The translations under genes were made by a program, and so were the position numbers. A model generated the notes under the pieces. The model had not been told where the DNA came from. It searched no databases and was given only the letters and a program-made list of their open reading frames with translations. A stretch of DNA of 64,000 bases, from NCBI RefSeq assembly GCF_029633825.1, contig NZ_CP090640.1:2976001-3040000 (forward strand), given 5' to 3'. Positions 8,677-19,598 of the stretch are shown here, in pieces (position 1 is the stretch's first letter; each line of letters starts with the position of its first letter). This stretch comes from Burkholderia contaminans (lineage in GTDB: Bacteria > Pseudomonadota > Gammaproteobacteria > Burkholderiales > Burkholderiaceae).

Positions 8677-9420
8677 ATGGACGTCAAACTCGTTGCCCGC
8701 ACGCTCGACCTGTTCGAGCTGTTCGCCGCCGAACGGCGGCCGCTGCCGCTCACCGAACTCGCGCGCCTGCTCAACGTGCCGGCGTCGAGCTGCCTCGCGA
8801 TGGCGCGCACGCTCGTGAGCCGCGGCTACCTGTACGAAGTGCGCAAGCGCGGTGGCTACTACCCGACGCGCCGCCTGCAGACGATCGCCGCCGCAATCGA
8901 CGCGACCGATCCGGTCGTCGACATCGTCCATCCGCATCTCGTCGCACTGCGCGACGCGAGCCACGAGACGGCCGTGCTCGGCAAGATCCAGGGCGTATCG
9001 GTCACGTATCTCGACGTCGTCGAATCGGAGCAGGCGATCCGCTACACGCGCGCGCCGGGCGAACTGCGCCCGCTGCATGCGAACTCGATCGGCAAGGCAA
9101 TTTTCGCGGAACTGGCGAGCGACGCGCAGCAGGCGCTCGGCATGCAGCTGCCGTTCGAACGCCTCACCGATGCGACGGTGGCGGATCTGCCCGCGCTCGT
9201 CGCGCAAACCGCCCGGTTTCGCGAAGTCGGCTGGGCCGAGAACGTCGGCGAGAGCGCGCCCGAGCTGTCAGCCATTGCGGTCGCGCTGACGCTCGACGGC
9301 GACTGGTACGGGCTATCCGTGGTCGGGCCGACCGAGCGGATTCGCCAGCAGCGCGACATGCATGCCGCGCTGCTCGTCGACGCGAAGGCCAGACTGCTGG
9401 CCGAGCACGCGCACGGCTAG
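8677..9420 (+). CDS. IclR family transcriptional regulator
   Basis: Protein of 247 residues with an N-terminal winged helix (VKLVARTLDLFELFAAERRP to about residue 60) and a C-terminal effector domain, as in IclR regulators. The segment LRPLHANSIGKAIFAEL is the conserved IclR stretch that helps form the ligand pocket. It lies 60 nt after the dehydrogenase stop on the same strand, so it probably controls the CoA-transferase/dehydrogenase pair and perhaps itself. The operator was not identified. Confidence 0.9.
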   Translation: MDVKLVARTLDLFELFAAERRPLPLTELARLLNVPASSCLAMARTLVSRGYLYEVRKRGGYYPTRRLQTIAAAIDATDPVVDIVHPHLVALRDASHETAVLGKIQGVSVTYLDVVESEQAIRYTRAPGELRPLHANSIGKAIFAELASDAQQALGMQLPFERLTDATVADLPALVAQTARFREVGWAENVGESAPELSAIAVALTLDGDWYGLSVVGPTERIRQQRDMHAALLVDAKARLLAEHAHG

Positions 9421-9513
9421 GGCGGGCCGTCCGCCGGCGATCCGGTACTGGCGATCGCCGTGAACGGCCCCAGATGCACAGGCCTGAAGCCTAGCGACGG
9501 CCGTTCCGCCGCA

Positions 9514-10869
9514 TCACGACTTCACCCACACACCGCCCGCACTCGGGTTGTCGCCTTGCGTCCACCATTTCGCGCAGTATTTCGCGCCCTGGTACATCAC
9601 GCAGGTGCCGCCTGAATACGCGGTGGTCGCCGACCACGTGGCCGTGCCGCCGCCCACCGCCTTCCACACGGCGGCCTGGCCGGGCACGTCGCCCTGCGTC
9701 CACCATTGCGCCTGGTACGTCGTGCCCTGGTAGGTGACCGTCGCGCCGGCCGTATAGACCTGGCCGGCCGACCAGGGCGCGCCCGGCTGCGGCGTGCCGC
9801 CGTTCGAGCCGCCGCCGTAGTTCGGATCCTGCGTGACGCCCGCGCCCCACTTGCCGTCGAGCTGCTTGAAGATCGTCGCGAACGCGTACGGCTGCTGCGC
9901 GACGCCCGAGCAGGTCGGCGACGCATACGTACCGCCGGACGGGCATGCCTGATCGCGGCCGACCGACCAGTTGCCGAAGAAACCGTAGCCGTTCGCGACG
10001 GCCGCGTTCAGCACGGTCTGCGCATTCGCGAGCGTGAAGGTTTCGCCCTGCACGTCGTTCGCGCCGATCATCGGCGTGACGCCGACCATCTGCCAGAGCT
10101 GCGCGTTGGTCTTCGGCTGGCCGGCCGACTTGAACGCGGTATCGAGTTGCGAGTACAGCGCCTGCGCGGCGCTGATCGCGGCGGCGCCCATGTCGAGGTT
10201 CGCGGGGCCGTAGTCCATCGCCATCACGTTGACCGCGTCGAACGTGGTCCTGTTCGCGATGGCCGCGTTGACGACGTTTACGCCGTCCTGCGTGAGCCCG
10301 GTCGGCATCGTCGGCAGCGTCAACGTGACGCGCAGCGACTTGCCTTTCGCCGCATAGCTCGCCTGCAGCTGCGTGACCGCCTGGAAGTTGCGTGCGACCG
10401 CGGCCGTGTCGGTTTGCGACGCGCCTTCGATGTCGAAGTCGATGTGCGTGAGGCCGTACGTGTCGATCACGGTCTGGTACGCGCTCGCCAGCGCGGGGAC
10501 CGTCGAGCATGCCTGCATCAGCGGCGTGCCGTTCGCACCGCCGAACGACACGGCGACTTCGCCGCCTTTCGCGCGATAACTCGCGATCGACGTCGAGAGC
10601 GCGGTCAGTAGCCCGCCGCTCGCGCCGTTGCCGATCGGCTGCACGCCGCCCCACGACGGCACGCAACCGTTGCCCGCGACCACGAACGCGAGCGTGAACT
10701 GCTGGATACCCTGGCGCACGCCGATCTGGTCGACGAGCGGTGTCGGATAGAGCGTCACGTCGACGTAGGGCGCATAGACGCCGGCACCGTGCGACACGCT
10801 CGCGATCGCGAGCAGACAACCCGCGGCAAACGCCCGCGGAACGAAACGCGGCAACACATTGTTGTTCAT
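9514..10869 (-). CDS. Secreted GH18 chitinase with two chitin-binding modules
   Basis: Exported glycoside hydrolase family 18 enzyme of 451 residues. An N-terminal signal peptide (about 30 residues, ending near SHGAG) is followed by the catalytic barrel with the DxDxE motif in HIDFDIEG; the glutamate is the general acid. The C-terminus carries two tandem modules of the CBM5/12 type, about residues 360-403 and 408-451. Each contains an aromatic-rich YxAxWWTQGD or YCAKWWTQGD core that binds chitin. ATG at 10869 is set by the GGAGA site upstream and the signal peptide. It is probably used for chitin degradation or antifungal action. Monocistronic. Confidence 0.9.
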   Translation of the reverse strand: MNNNVLPRFVPRAFAAGCLLAIASVSHGAGVYAPYVDVTLYPTPLVDQIGVRQGIQQFTLAFVVAGNGCVPSWGGVQPIGNGASGGLLTALSTSIASYRAKGGEVAVSFGGANGTPLMQACSTVPALASAYQTVIDTYGLTHIDFDIEGASQTDTAAVARNFQAVTQLQASYAAKGKSLRVTLTLPTMPTGLTQDGVNVVNAAIANRTTFDAVNVMAMDYGPANLDMGAAAISAAQALYSQLDTAFKSAGQPKTNAQLWQMVGVTPMIGANDVQGETFTLANAQTVLNAAVANGYGFFGNWSVGRDQACPSGGTYASPTCSGVAQQPYAFATIFKQLDGKWGAGVTQDPNYGGGSNGGTPQPGAPWSAGQVYTAGATVTYQGTTYQAQWWTQGDVPGQAAVWKAVGGGTATWSATTAYSGGTCVMYQGAKYCAKWWTQGDNPSAGGVWVKS

Positions 10870-11128
10870 TGTGTTCTCCAAGTGGAAGAGGGATACGCTG
10901 GCCTGCGTATCGCCGCCGGTCGGGCGACCGGGCATGCCCGGCCGGCGGCGTGCCCATCTTGGAGGATTCGCGTCGAATAGTGAATGGTCAGGAGTTCTTT
11001 TTGTTATTTGATTCCCGATACGTAACGATCTTGCCGATTCGACACAGTTGCGGAATGCGTGATGCGGGTGTTTTTTCCGATCGATCGTGCCGATCGCGCG
11101 TGGCCTCACGCGCGTCGTTCGCGACGCA

Positions 11129-12031
11129 TCAGGCCGATGGCGGCTGCACGAGCGAGCGTGCCAGTGCGACGAAGCGCTCGACGCACGCCGACGCGAACGG
11201 CTCGTTCCACGACACGATCTGCTCGACCGCGCGCGTGCCGGCGAGCGGCACGTAGACGACGCCCGGACGCTGCAGCGTGGCCGTGAAGCCCGGCACGATC
11301 GCGATGCCGCGCTCGGCGGCCACCAGCGACACGAGCGTCGTGATCTGCGCGGCGGTCGCGCCGATCCGCGGCGCGAATCCGGCTTGCGCGCACAGGTCGT
11401 CCAGCGCCGCAGTCAGTGCCGAGCCGTAACCGGGCGGAAAGGTGACGAAGGTTGCGTTCGCAAGCTCCGCGACGTCGACGCTCGCACGGCCCGCGAGCGG
11501 ATCGCCGGCCGGCACGGCCGCGACGAGCGGTTCACGCGACACGACCAGCGACGCCACCGGCACGCCGGGCGCACCGTCCCACGCCCAGCCGAAACCGATG
11601 TCCATCGTGCCGTCCGCAATCTGCTGGCGCTGGCTCGCGGTCGCCGCCTCACGAAACGCGAGTTCGACGTCGGGCATCGTCCGGCTCGCGACGCGGATGA
11701 CGTCCGGGAACGTGTCGGACATCGGAATCGAACTCGCATAGCCGATCACGATGCGCCCGGCGATGCCCTGCGCGATCTTGCGCGCGCTCGCCTCGGCCTC
11801 GGCGGCCGCGCTGACGACGTTGCGCGCATGGTCGAGGAACGCGGCGCCTTCCGGCGTCAGCCGCACCGCGCGCGTCGAACGTTCGAACAGCCGGACGCCG
11901 AGCTCGCTTTCCAGCGCGGCGATATGGCGCGTCAGCGGCGGCTGCGCGACCCGCAGGCGCAACGCCGCGCGGCCGAAGTGCAGTTCGTCGGCGACGACCA
12001 CGAAATAGCGGAGGCGGCGCAGGTCGAGCAT
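11129..12031 (-). CDS. LysR family transcriptional regulator
   Basis: Regulator of 300 residues. The N-terminal helix-turn-helix (LDLRRLRYFVVVADELHFGRAALRLRVAQPPLTRHIAALE) is followed by a periplasmic-binding-like effector domain. It resembles the CbbR/BenM-like LysR group. It diverges from an MFS transporter gene with only 94 nt between the ATGs, the usual LysR arrangement in which the regulator controls the neighbour. That neighbour is frameshifted here. Confidence 0.92.
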   Translation of the reverse strand: MLDLRRLRYFVVVADELHFGRAALRLRVAQPPLTRHIAALESELGVRLFERSTRAVRLTPEGAAFLDHARNVVSAAAEAEASARKIAQGIAGRIVIGYASSIPMSDTFPDVIRVASRTMPDVELAFREAATASQRQQIADGTMDIGFGWAWDGAPGVPVASLVVSREPLVAAVPAGDPLAGRASVDVAELANATFVTFPPGYGSALTAALDDLCAQAGFAPRIGATAAQITTLVSLVAAERGIAIVPGFTATLQRPGVVYVPLAGTRAVEQIVSWNEPFASACVERFVALARSLVQPPSA

Positions 12032-12125
12032 TGTTGTGGTTCCGGTATCAATGACGTTGAAAACGGTATTGGCGTGCCTGCGGCGCACTCGTCAGACTGT
12101 CGGCATCGACGAACAGGCCGCTCCG

Positions 12126-13332
12126 ATGAACGACAGGACCACGCGCATCGCGTTCTTTCTCTGCGGCTTCGCCGCGTTTCTCAATCTGTATTCGACGCAG
12201 GGCATCCTGCACGAACTCGCGGGCACCTTCGGTGTCAGCGCGGAGCGCGCGGGGCAGGGCGTGAGCGCCACCACGACGGCCGTCGCCATTATCGCGCCGT
12301 TCGTCGGCGTGCTGGCCGCGCGCATCGAGCGGCGCGTCGCGATCTCGCTCGCGGCGGTGGCCGTCGCGCTGCCGGTCGTGTGGTCCGCGCATGCGGGGAG
12401 TTTCGCGTCGTTTCTCGGCGCGCGCTTTGCAGCCGGCCTCGTCATGCCGTTCATTTTCGCGCTGTCGATCGCCTATATCGCCGAGCGCTTCGATCGCGGC
12501 ACGTCGGCCGAGATCAGCGCGCTGTTCGTCGCCGGCACGACGCTCGGCGGTTTCGCCGGCCGCTTCGCGACCAACCTGATGACGTCGATCTGGGGCTGGC
12601 GGCATGCGCTCGACGTCGTCGCGGCGCTGTGTCTCGTCACGGGCATCGCAATCTACGCGAGCCTGCCGGCGTCCGGCGGGATCGCGCGGCACGTCGAGCA
12701 CGATGCGGATGGCGGCGCGGGGCCGTCCTGGCGCATCGTCACGCGTGGCCCGCTGCTCGCGTCGTTCGCGATCGGCGCATGCGTGCTCGCGTCGCAGGTC
12801 GCGACGTTTACGTTCGTCGGCCTGCGCCTGGCCGGCGCGCCGTTCGGCTTCGGCACGGTCGGGATCGGCGCGATCTACGGGGTGTTTCTGGTGGCGGTGG
12901 TCGTGACCCCGCTGGCGGGGCGCCTCGCGCGGCATCGCGGCCCGCGCGCGCCGGGCTTGCCGCGGCCGCGCTCGCGATCGGCGGGGCGCTGCTCACGCTG
13001 TCCGACAACGTGCCGGTGATCCGGCCGGCCTCGCGCTCAGTTCGACCGCCGTGTTCGTCGAACAGGCGTCGGCCAACACGTTCATCTCGCAGGCGGCGTC
13101 GAACGCACGCTCGACGGCGATCGGCATCTACCTGTCCTGCTATTACTTCGGCGGCAGCCTCGGCTCGATCCTGCCGGTGCCCGGCTGGCATCGGTGGGGA
13201 TGGGCCGGTTGCGTCGCGTTCGTGGTCGCGGCGCAGGCGATCGTCGGCGTGCTCGTGTACCGGTTCTGGCATGCCGACGGCGCAGCCGGCACCGCGCAGG
13301 CCGACGCACGCAGCGTCACGCCGATGCGCTGA
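12126..13332 (+). pseudogene. MFS transporter, broken by two apparent one-base deletions
   Basis: Major facilitator transporter of about 400 residues (12 hydrophobic segments) read in three frames. The first frame runs from ATG 12126 to about 12950 (MNDRTTRIAFFLCGFAAFLN onward). The second runs from about 12956 to 13020 (LAAAALAIGGALLTLSDNVP). The third runs from about 13024 to the stop at 13332 (AGLALSSTAVFVEQASANTF onward). Each switch is what losing one base would give, within about 12944-12956 and 13017-13024, both in G/C-rich runs. Translation as written stops near 13019. It resembles Bcr/YnfM-like exporters beside LysR regulators. Either a real pseudogene or a sequence error. Confidence 0.8.
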
Positions 13333-13338
13333 CCCGGT

Positions 13339-15066
13339 TCAGCGATACCAGCGCGGCGTATAGACCCACTCGCGTGCGTTGCCGATCACGAAGCGCCGCG
13401 TCGTCGACGAACCAATGATCACCATCGTGCGCATGTCGACCTGATCGCTACGCAGCGCGCCGAGCGTCGTCGTCGTGAGCGTCGCGCCCGGCCGGCCGAT
13501 GTCGCGGCCGAGCACGACCACCGTATCGGCGTGGCGGTGCGTGCGCACGACATCGAGCGCACGATCGAGCTGCCACGGCCGCGCACGCGAGATCGGGTTG
13601 TAGAACGCCATCACGAGATCGGCCTGTGCCGCATGGCTCAGGCGCTTCTCGATCACGTCCCACGGCTTCAGGTTGTCCGACAGCGAGATCGCGCAGAAGT
13701 CGTGGCCGAGCGGCGCGCCGGCCTGAGCGGCCGTCGCGAGCGACGCCGAGATGCCGGGTTCGATGCGCAGGTCGACCGCGGCCCAGTGCGGATCGCGCGC
13801 TTCGTCGAGTGCTTCGAGCACGGCCGCGGCCATCGCGAACACACCCGGGTCGCCCGACGACACGACCGCGACGCGTCGGCCCTCGGCCGCGAGTTCGAAC
13901 GCATGGCGTGCGCGCTGCATCTCTTCGCGATTGTCGGTGCCGTGCACGCGCTGGTCGTCGCGGAACGGGCCGGCCATGTTCACGTAGGTCGTGTAGCCGA
14001 GGATGTCGGTTGCGTCCGCAAGCGCGGCGCGCGCGGCCGGCGTGAGCCATTCAGCGTCGCCCGGGCCGAGGCCGAGCACCGTCAGGCGGCCGCGCGCACG
14101 GCCGAGCGTGGCGGGATCGACGGGATGCGACGCGACCGCGCATGCGATGCCGTTCGTCGTGGCGCGCAGCGTATGTGCGACGCGCAACGCGCGGCCGAGC
14201 AGGGTGGCCGCATCATCGGTTGAGTCAGCATCAGCGTCAGCGTCGGTTCCGGCATCGACGAAGCGCAGCGGCACGTCGAGCGTTTGCGCGGCTCTTTCCA
14301 GCACGGCATTGCCGATTTCCGATGCGGGCGCAACGATGGCCACGAGCGCCAGTCGTGCGAGACCTTGCGAATCGAGCGCGGCATCGATGCGTGCGGCAAG
14401 CGCTTCATCCGCGTGGATAGCCAGCGCATCGACGCCGACCACCACGCTGCGCGGGTGAATCACGAGTTCGTCGCGCGCACCGCGCCATGCATCGGGGGTT
14501 ACGCGGATCGCATGCATGGCCGCATCGTCGCGCGGCAGCGCGACATCGTCGAGCCACGGCGCCGCGCCGTCGATACGCGTCGACGCGCCTGCGAGCAAGT
14601 CGGACACGAAGCGCTTGCCCTGGCCGAGATCGGCAAGCGCATAGCCTTCCGGCGGATTGAGCACGCACGCGCCGAAGCGCAGTTCGCCGCTCGTCGTGAT
14701 CGCCGGCGCAACGCCGACGCATGCGGCGATTTCCCGCGCGATCACGTTCACGCCCGTCAGCCCGCCGAGCAGCGGCACGACCGCCGAGCCGTCTTCCGCC
14801 ACCGCGAGCACGGGCGGCTCGACGCCCTTGTCGGCAAGCGCCGGGGCGATGCAGCGGATCACGATGCCGGCCGCGCACAGCGCGACGATCGGCAGGCCGC
14901 GCGCATAGAGTTCACGCAGGTGGGCGCCGAGATCGTCGAACGGCACGTCGGTCGCTACGCGCGACGCAAGGCCATGCACGAGCGCCCCGGGATAGCGCGC
15001 CTGGATGCGCCGCGCGGTATCGAGCGCGCCCGCGCCGAGAATCACGATCGCGGGCGGAGTCGTCAT
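13339..15066 (-). CDS. cobJ: CbiG-CobJ fusion: cobalamin protein CbiG / precorrin-3B C17-methyltransferase
   Basis: Fused protein of 575 residues. The first half (about 1-320) is CbiG-like: [17 protein letters not shown] at the start and [17 protein letters not shown] near residue 110. The second half (about 330-575) is the SAM-dependent CobJ/CbiH methyltransferase, with [18 protein letters not shown] as the SAM-binding opening and [20 protein letters not shown] typical of precorrin methylases. CobJ contracts the ring by methylating C17 of precorrin-3B. CbiG in the anaerobic pathway opens the delta-lactone. ATG 15066 overlaps the cobI stop (ATGA). Fourth gene of the riboswitch-led operon cobGHIJ. 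Confidence 0.93.
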   Translation of the reverse strand: MTTPPAIVILGAGALDTARRIQARYPGALVHGLASRVATDVPFDDLGAHLRELYARGLPIVALCAAGIVIRCIAPALADKGVEPPVLAVAEDGSAVVPLLGGLTGVNVIAREIAACVGVAPAITTSGELRFGACVLNPPEGYALADLGQGKRFVSDLLAGASTRIDGAAPWLDDVALPRDDAAMHAIRVTPDAWRGARDELVIHPRSVVVGVDALAIHADEALAARIDAALDSQGLARLALVAIVAPASEIGNAVLERAAQTLDVPLRFVDAGTDADADADSTDDAATLLGRALRVAHTLRATTNGIACAVASHPVDPATLGRARGRLTVLGLGPGDAEWLTPAARAALADATDILGYTTYVNMAGPFRDDQRVHGTDNREEMQRARHAFELAAEGRRVAVVSSGDPGVFAMAAAVLEALDEARDPHWAAVDLRIEPGISASLATAAQAGAPLGHDFCAISLSDNLKPWDVIEKRLSHAAQADLVMAFYNPISRARPWQLDRALDVVRTHRHADTVVVLGRDIGRPGATLTTTTLGALRSDQVDMRTMVIIGSSTTRRFVIGNAREWVYTPRWYR

Positions 15067-15797
15067 CCTTGCCATTTTTCCCCCGGCACGACGAGCAGCG
15101 AGAAATACGGCGACGCCATCGGATCGACTTCGTCGAGCGGCACGATGCGCTGGCTCGCCATCGTCGCGCGCTCGACATACAGCGCGCGCTTCGCGAGCCC
15201 CAGTTCGTCGAGCACCCGCCGCACCTTGTCGAAATTGCGGCCGAGCTTCATCACGACGGCCGCGTCGGCCCGCGCGAGCCGTTCGCGCAGTTCGGGCTCG
15301 GGCAGCACGCCCGACAGCACCGACAGGCTCTGGTTGCGATAGACGAGCGGTTGACCGAGCACCGCGGTGCCGCCGAGCATCGAACACACGCCGGGGATCA
15401 CCTCGGTGTCGTAGCGCGGCGCGAGGCGGTCGTGCAGGTACATGTACGAGCCGTAGAAGAACGGGTCGCCTTCGCAGATCACCGCGACGTCGCGCCCCGC
15501 GTCGAGATGCGCAGCCACGATCCCGGCGGCCGTGTCGTAGAAGTCGGCGATCACCGTCTCGTAGCACAGCGGCGGCGGCAATGCCTCGGTCGTCACCGGA
15601 TAGACGAGCGGCAGTTGCGTCTGCCCGTCCTGCAGGTGCGCTTCGACGATCCCGTACGCATTGCCTTTCTTGCCCTTCGCGACGAAGTACGCGACCACGG
15701 GCGCGGCCTGCAGCACGCGCAGCGCCTTGATCGTCATCAGTTCGGGGTCGCCGGGGCCGACACCGACCCCGAACAGGCGTCCGCGCGCGGTACTCAT
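15063..15797 (-). CDS. cobI: CobI, precorrin-2 C20-methyltransferase
   Basis: Protein of 244 residues of the tetrapyrrole methylase family. [20 protein letters not shown] binds SAM, and [22 protein letters not shown] is the CobI/CbiL signature region. It adds the C20 methyl to precorrin-2, giving precorrin-3A. ATG 15797 overlaps the cobH stop (ATGA) and its own stop overlaps the cobJ start, so the four genes are tightly coupled. Confidence 0.95.
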   Translation of the reverse strand: MSTARGRLFGVGVGPGDPELMTIKALRVLQAAPVVAYFVAKGKKGNAYGIVEAHLQDGQTQLPLVYPVTTEALPPPLCYETVIADFYDTAAGIVAAHLDAGRDVAVICEGDPFFYGSYMYLHDRLAPRYDTEVIPGVCSMLGGTAVLGQPLVYRNQSLSVLSGVLPEPELRERLARADAAVVMKLGRNFDKVRRVLDELGLAKRALYVERATMASQRIVPLDEVDPMASPYFSLLVVPGEKWQG

Positions 15798-16420
15798 TCG
15801 ACCTCCGTCGCGAGGGCGTTGACCGCCGCCGCCGCCATCGCGCTGCCGCCGCGCCGGCCGAGCAGCGCGACGTACGGCACGCCGCGGCTGTCGGCATCGA
15901 GCAGCGCCTTCGATTCGGCCGCACCGATGAAGCCGACCGGGAAACCGAGGATCAGCGCGGGGCGCGGCGCGCCGGCGTCGATCATGTCGAGCAGGTGGAA
16001 CAGCGCGGTCGGCGCATTGCCGATCACGACGACGCTGCCCTCGAGATGCGGACGCCACAGCTCGAGCGCGGCGGCCGAGCGCGTGTTGCCGAGATGCCGC
16101 GCGAGATCGGGCACCTCGGGCTCGCCGAGCGTGCAGATCACGCGGTTGTCGGCCGGCAGCCGCGCGCGCGTGATGCCTTCGGCGACCATCCTCGCGTCGC
16201 ACAGGATCGGCGCGCCGGCCGCGAGCGCCGTGCGGCCCGCCGTGCCGGCGCCGGCCGAGAAGCGCAGGTCGTAGACGACGTCGACCATCCCGCACGCATG
16301 GATCACGCGCACCGCGAGTTTCTCGAGGTCGGGCGGAACCTGCGACAGGTCGGCCTCGGCGCGGATCGTCGCGAACGACTGGCGGTAGATTTCCTGCCCG
16401 TCGCGAATGTAGTCAAGCAT
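15794..16420 (-). CDS. cobH: CobH, precorrin-8X methylmutase
   Basis: Protein of 208 residues matching CobH/CbiC, which moves the methyl group from C11 to C12 in precorrin-8X to give hydrogenobyrinic acid. Diagnostic stretches: [32 protein letters not shown] with the catalytic histidine, [19 protein letters not shown], and [21 protein letters not shown] 16420 lies inside the last codons of cobG (8-nt overlap). Confidence 0.95.
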   Translation of the reverse strand: MLDYIRDGQEIYRQSFATIRAEADLSQVPPDLEKLAVRVIHACGMVDVVYDLRFSAGAGTAGRTALAAGAPILCDARMVAEGITRARLPADNRVICTLGEPEVPDLARHLGNTRSAAALELWRPHLEGSVVVIGNAPTALFHLLDMIDAGAPRPALILGFPVGFIGAAESKALLDADSRGVPYVALLGRRGGSAMAAAAVNALATEVE

Positions 16421-17776
16421 CGGTGGTGTCCTGGCTGTGCCGCGCGCCCGTCAGTCGGGCCGCGGCCTGGTCAATCGTCAGATGGCGCGCGAGCGGGGCG
16501 CCGAGGCCCGCAGCGGCGTCGCGCCGGTAAAGGTCGTAGTGCGCGGGCGCAACCGCGACGAGCGTGTGCGTCGCGGGATGCGGCAGCGCGCAGTGGCGCT
16601 CGCAACCGGTCAGGTGCACGTCGACTGCGTGGCCGATGCGGGCGGCGAGCGCGAGTGCGTCGTGCTTCGTGTCGGCGCGCGCCTTCGCGCAGCCCGCGCT
16701 GCCGGTGCACGCGACGAGCGTCGCGAGCGGGTCGGACGACGCGCAGACGAGGCCGAGCGACGCGAGCGCATCGAGCGTGGCCGGTGCGCGTACGCGCGAT
16801 ACGTCATGCAGGAACACGCCTTGCCATGGCGTCATCGACAGCGTGCCGTCACCGTCGGCTTCGGCCAGCGCGGCGAGCCGTTCCAGTTGGGTCGCATCGA
16901 GCCGGCCGAGCACGAATTGGGCGCCGACGTTGCAGCGCGCCGCATCGAGCGACGGGCGCACGCCGAAACGCAGCGTCGGGTCGGTGCGCGTGCGGCGCCA
17001 GCCGGCGAGCGCCGGATCGGCTGCAAGCGGGAAGGGCAGGTAATGCTGCGCGCGCTCCAGCAACGCGTGTTCGCTGCAGGTGGCGAGCAGCGCGCGTAGC
17101 CGCGTGACGTCCGCCGGTGCGAGATCGAGAAACGCGAGCAGCAGCGCGCGAACCAGCGCAGCGACTTGATCGGGCGCGACATCGACCGAAGCGGGCGGGT
17201 CGTCGTGCGCAACCGGCGGGCAGCCGGCCAGCCCGGCTGCGATACGCATCGCGCCGTCGCCGCGACGCCAGGCGGCCAGCCAGATGTCGTGCGGATGATC
17301 GAGCGCCGCAACCGATTCGCCGCCGTCGAGCTGGATCGAGAATTTCGGCGACAACTCGCCACGGCGGGGCTCGCGTGCCAGCATGTCGAAGAGCGGCACG
17401 GCGAGCGCGCGGCTGTCGACGAGCGCGGCGGGGTCGTGGCCGGCGAGCGGGCTGAGCATCAGGTTGCGCACGTCGTCGCTCGCGGCGAGCGCCGCCGCGT
17501 CGGCGGCGGCATTCGACGTGGCGTCGACAGACGGGCCGAGACCCGCGTCGAGCAACGCGCGCGTCAGCGCGTTAGCCGCGCCGTCGCGAACGCCGCGCAG
17601 CTGGAGATTCGCGCGATTGGTCGCGTCGATCGCGCCGGAGCCGAATGCCCGCGCGGCGGCGGCGATCGCACGCGCCGGCGCGCGTCGAGCCGGCCGCCCG
17701 GCAGCTTGATCCGGCACAGTCCGCCGTCGGCGGCCGCAACCACGCGCACGAGCCCCGGGCAGGCCGACGGGCGCAT
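16413..17776 (-). pseudogene. cobG: CobG, precorrin-3B synthase, with an apparent one-base deletion near the N-terminus
   Basis: CobG is the O2-dependent oxidase, related to sulfite/nitrite reductases, that forms the precorrin-3B gamma-lactone in the aerobic pathway. The N-terminal 32 residues (from ATG 17776, MRPSACPGLVRVVAAADGG) are in one frame. The rest, from about 17675 (ARAIAAAARAFGSGAIDATN onward), is in another. One lost base within 17673-17681, in a GC-alternating run, explains this. The C-terminal part keeps the Fe-S/siroheme cysteines (CTGSAGCAKA and LTGCERHCALP). As written, translation from the riboswitch-controlled start gives a truncated product. It could be a sequence error, since cobL and an MFS gene nearby have the same kind of lesion. 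It is the first gene behind the cobalamin riboswitch. Confidence 0.82.
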
Positions 17777-17898
17777 GACGGGCGATGCAGGAATCGAAAC
17801 GGGGGCGGAACTCAACGGGGTACCGGGGCAGTGTCGCGCCGCGGCCAACGCATCGGTACACCCCGCCCGACGCCGACTGGCACGCACGCACTTTCTGG

Positions 17899-18058
17899 CC
17901 GGCAGGTCTCCTGGCTGACAGGTCGGCGCCGGCTCCCGGCCTTCCCGGTGGAACCAGTGGCATGAGGGGGAGATCGGCTCGCTGTCTACAGTTGCGGGGG
18001 CAGCCACAGCGGCGCGTGGCGCGCCCTGTGTTCCCTCTTCGGCCCCGAGGGGCACCGG
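17899..18058 (-). ncRNA. Cobalamin (AdoCbl) riboswitch
   Basis: Minus-strand leader upstream of cobG. Read 5'->3' from 18058, it begins near GGTGCC (18056-18051) and contains GCAACTGTAGACAGCGAG and GCCACTGG. It ends with the highly conserved AGCCAGGAGACCTGCC (17916-17901), all hallmarks of the B12 box. The cobG ATG is about 123 nt beyond the element. In this class, binding of adenosylcobalamin represses the downstream genes, here expected for cobGHIJ. The 17777-18337 interval otherwise holds no gene. Confidence 0.93.
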
Positions 18059-18337
18059 CGAACGAACGGCCGTAGGATACCCGATTTTCGGGACGATCCG
18101 GCATCGGCGATGTGTCGCACAACCGCGTCGCAGCACGGCTGCAGCCGGTTTTGCGCTGTCGCGTCAATGGTACGATTGGCGGCTCGGCACCCGACATCCG
18201 GGCCGTATCGCACCGGCGGGCGACGCGCACGGCGCGGAGGCGGATCGGGATCGGAATCAGCAACGAATCAACGCGCGGCAGCCCGGCCGCCGCGCATCGC
18301 AACACACGGCAGGAAATCGAACGATGGGGAAGGGTGC

Positions 18338-19598
18338 ATGACGGCGTGGCTGACAGTAGTGGGCATCGGCGACGACGGTTACGCGGGGCTCGGGCGCAGC
18401 GCGCGTCGCGCGCTGCTCGACGCGACGCTCGTCGTCGGCGCGAAGCGGCATCTCGACATGCTGCCCGCGCGGCTGCCGGCCGCGCGCGAAGCGTGGCCGT
18501 CGCCGTTCGACCCGGCGGGCGTGCTGGCTCGACGCGCGTCACCCGTCTGCGTGCTCGCCAGCGGCGACCCGATGCTGTTCGGCGTCGGCGCCACGCTCGC
18601 GCGCCAGCTTTCCCCGACGAATGGCGCGTCCTGCCTGCGCCGTCGTCGCTGTCGCTCGCGGCCGCGCGCCTCGGCTGGGCGCTGCAGGATGTCGGCGCGG
18701 TCTCGCTCGTCGGCAGGCCGCTCGCGACGCTCGCGCGGCACCTGCTGCCCGGCCGCCGCCTGTTCGTGCTGAGCGCCGACGGCCGCACGCCGGCTGCCGT
18801 CGCGGCCGAACTCGTCGCACGCGGCTTCGGGCCGACGCGCATCAGCGTGTTCGAACATCTGGGCGGCCCGCTCGAGCGGCGTCTCGACGGGCTCGCGCAG
18901 GACTGGCGCATCGACGAAACGGCCGCGCTCAACCTCGTCGCGCTCGACTGCCGGCCGGCCCCGATGCGCCGCGCCGCGCGCTCACGCCCGGCCTGCCCGA
19001 CGATGCGTACCGTCACGACGGCCAGCTCACCAAGCGCGACCTGCGCGCGATGACGCTCGGGCGTCTCGCGCCCGCGCCCGGCGAGCTGCTGTGGGACGTC
19101 GGCGCCGGCAGCGGCTCGATCGGCATCGAATGGATGCGCGCGCATCCGTCATGCCGAGCGATCGCGATTGAAGCGCATGCGGAGCGGCAGCGCTTCATCG
19201 AGCACAACCGCGACGCGCTCGGCGTGCCGGGCCTGCAGCTCGTCGCGGGCCGCGCGCCCGATGCGCTTGCGGGGCTCGCCGCGCCCGACGCGATCTTCAT
19301 CGGCGGCGGCGCGACCGCGCCCGGCGTGCTCGACGCGTGCTGGGCAGCGCTGAAGCCCGGCGGCCGGCTGGTCGCGAACGCGGTCACGCTGCAGGGCGAG
19401 ATGACGCTCGCCGCGTGGCGCGATGCGCACGGCGGCACGCTCACGCGCGTGTCGCTCGCGCATGCCGAGCCGCTCGGCCGCTTCGATACGTGGCGACAAC
19501 CGTTGCCGGTCACGCTGTACGACGTGCGCAAGCCCGACCCGGCCGACACACCCGCGTCGTCGGCCACGACGAACACGACGAACCCAACGGACGCGTGA
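18338..19598 (+). pseudogene. cobL: CobL, precorrin-6Y C5,15-methyltransferase (decarboxylating), broken by two apparent one-base deletions
   Basis: CobL is a CbiE-CbiT fusion that methylates C5 and C15 and decarboxylates precorrin-6Y. Part one (ATG 18338 to about 18610, [19 protein letters not shown]) and part two (about 18612-18955, [20 protein letters not shown]) make the CbiE-like methylase. Part three (about 18965 to the stop at 19598) holds the CbiT-like half with the SAM loop [14 protein letters not shown]. The frame steps by -1 at about 18606-18616 (CCCC run) and 18951-18964 (GGCCCC run), each fitting one lost base. The second step is near the domain border, so CbiT could be translated separately, but no good start is seen. 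The stop overlaps the cbiD ATG by one base. Confidence 0.82.

Noticed and set aside
11087..13363. Very long plus-strand open frame of over 750 codons
   Set aside because: It lies antisense to the LysR gene and out of frame with the MFS gene; arginine-rich low-complexity translation typical of high-GC shadow frames.
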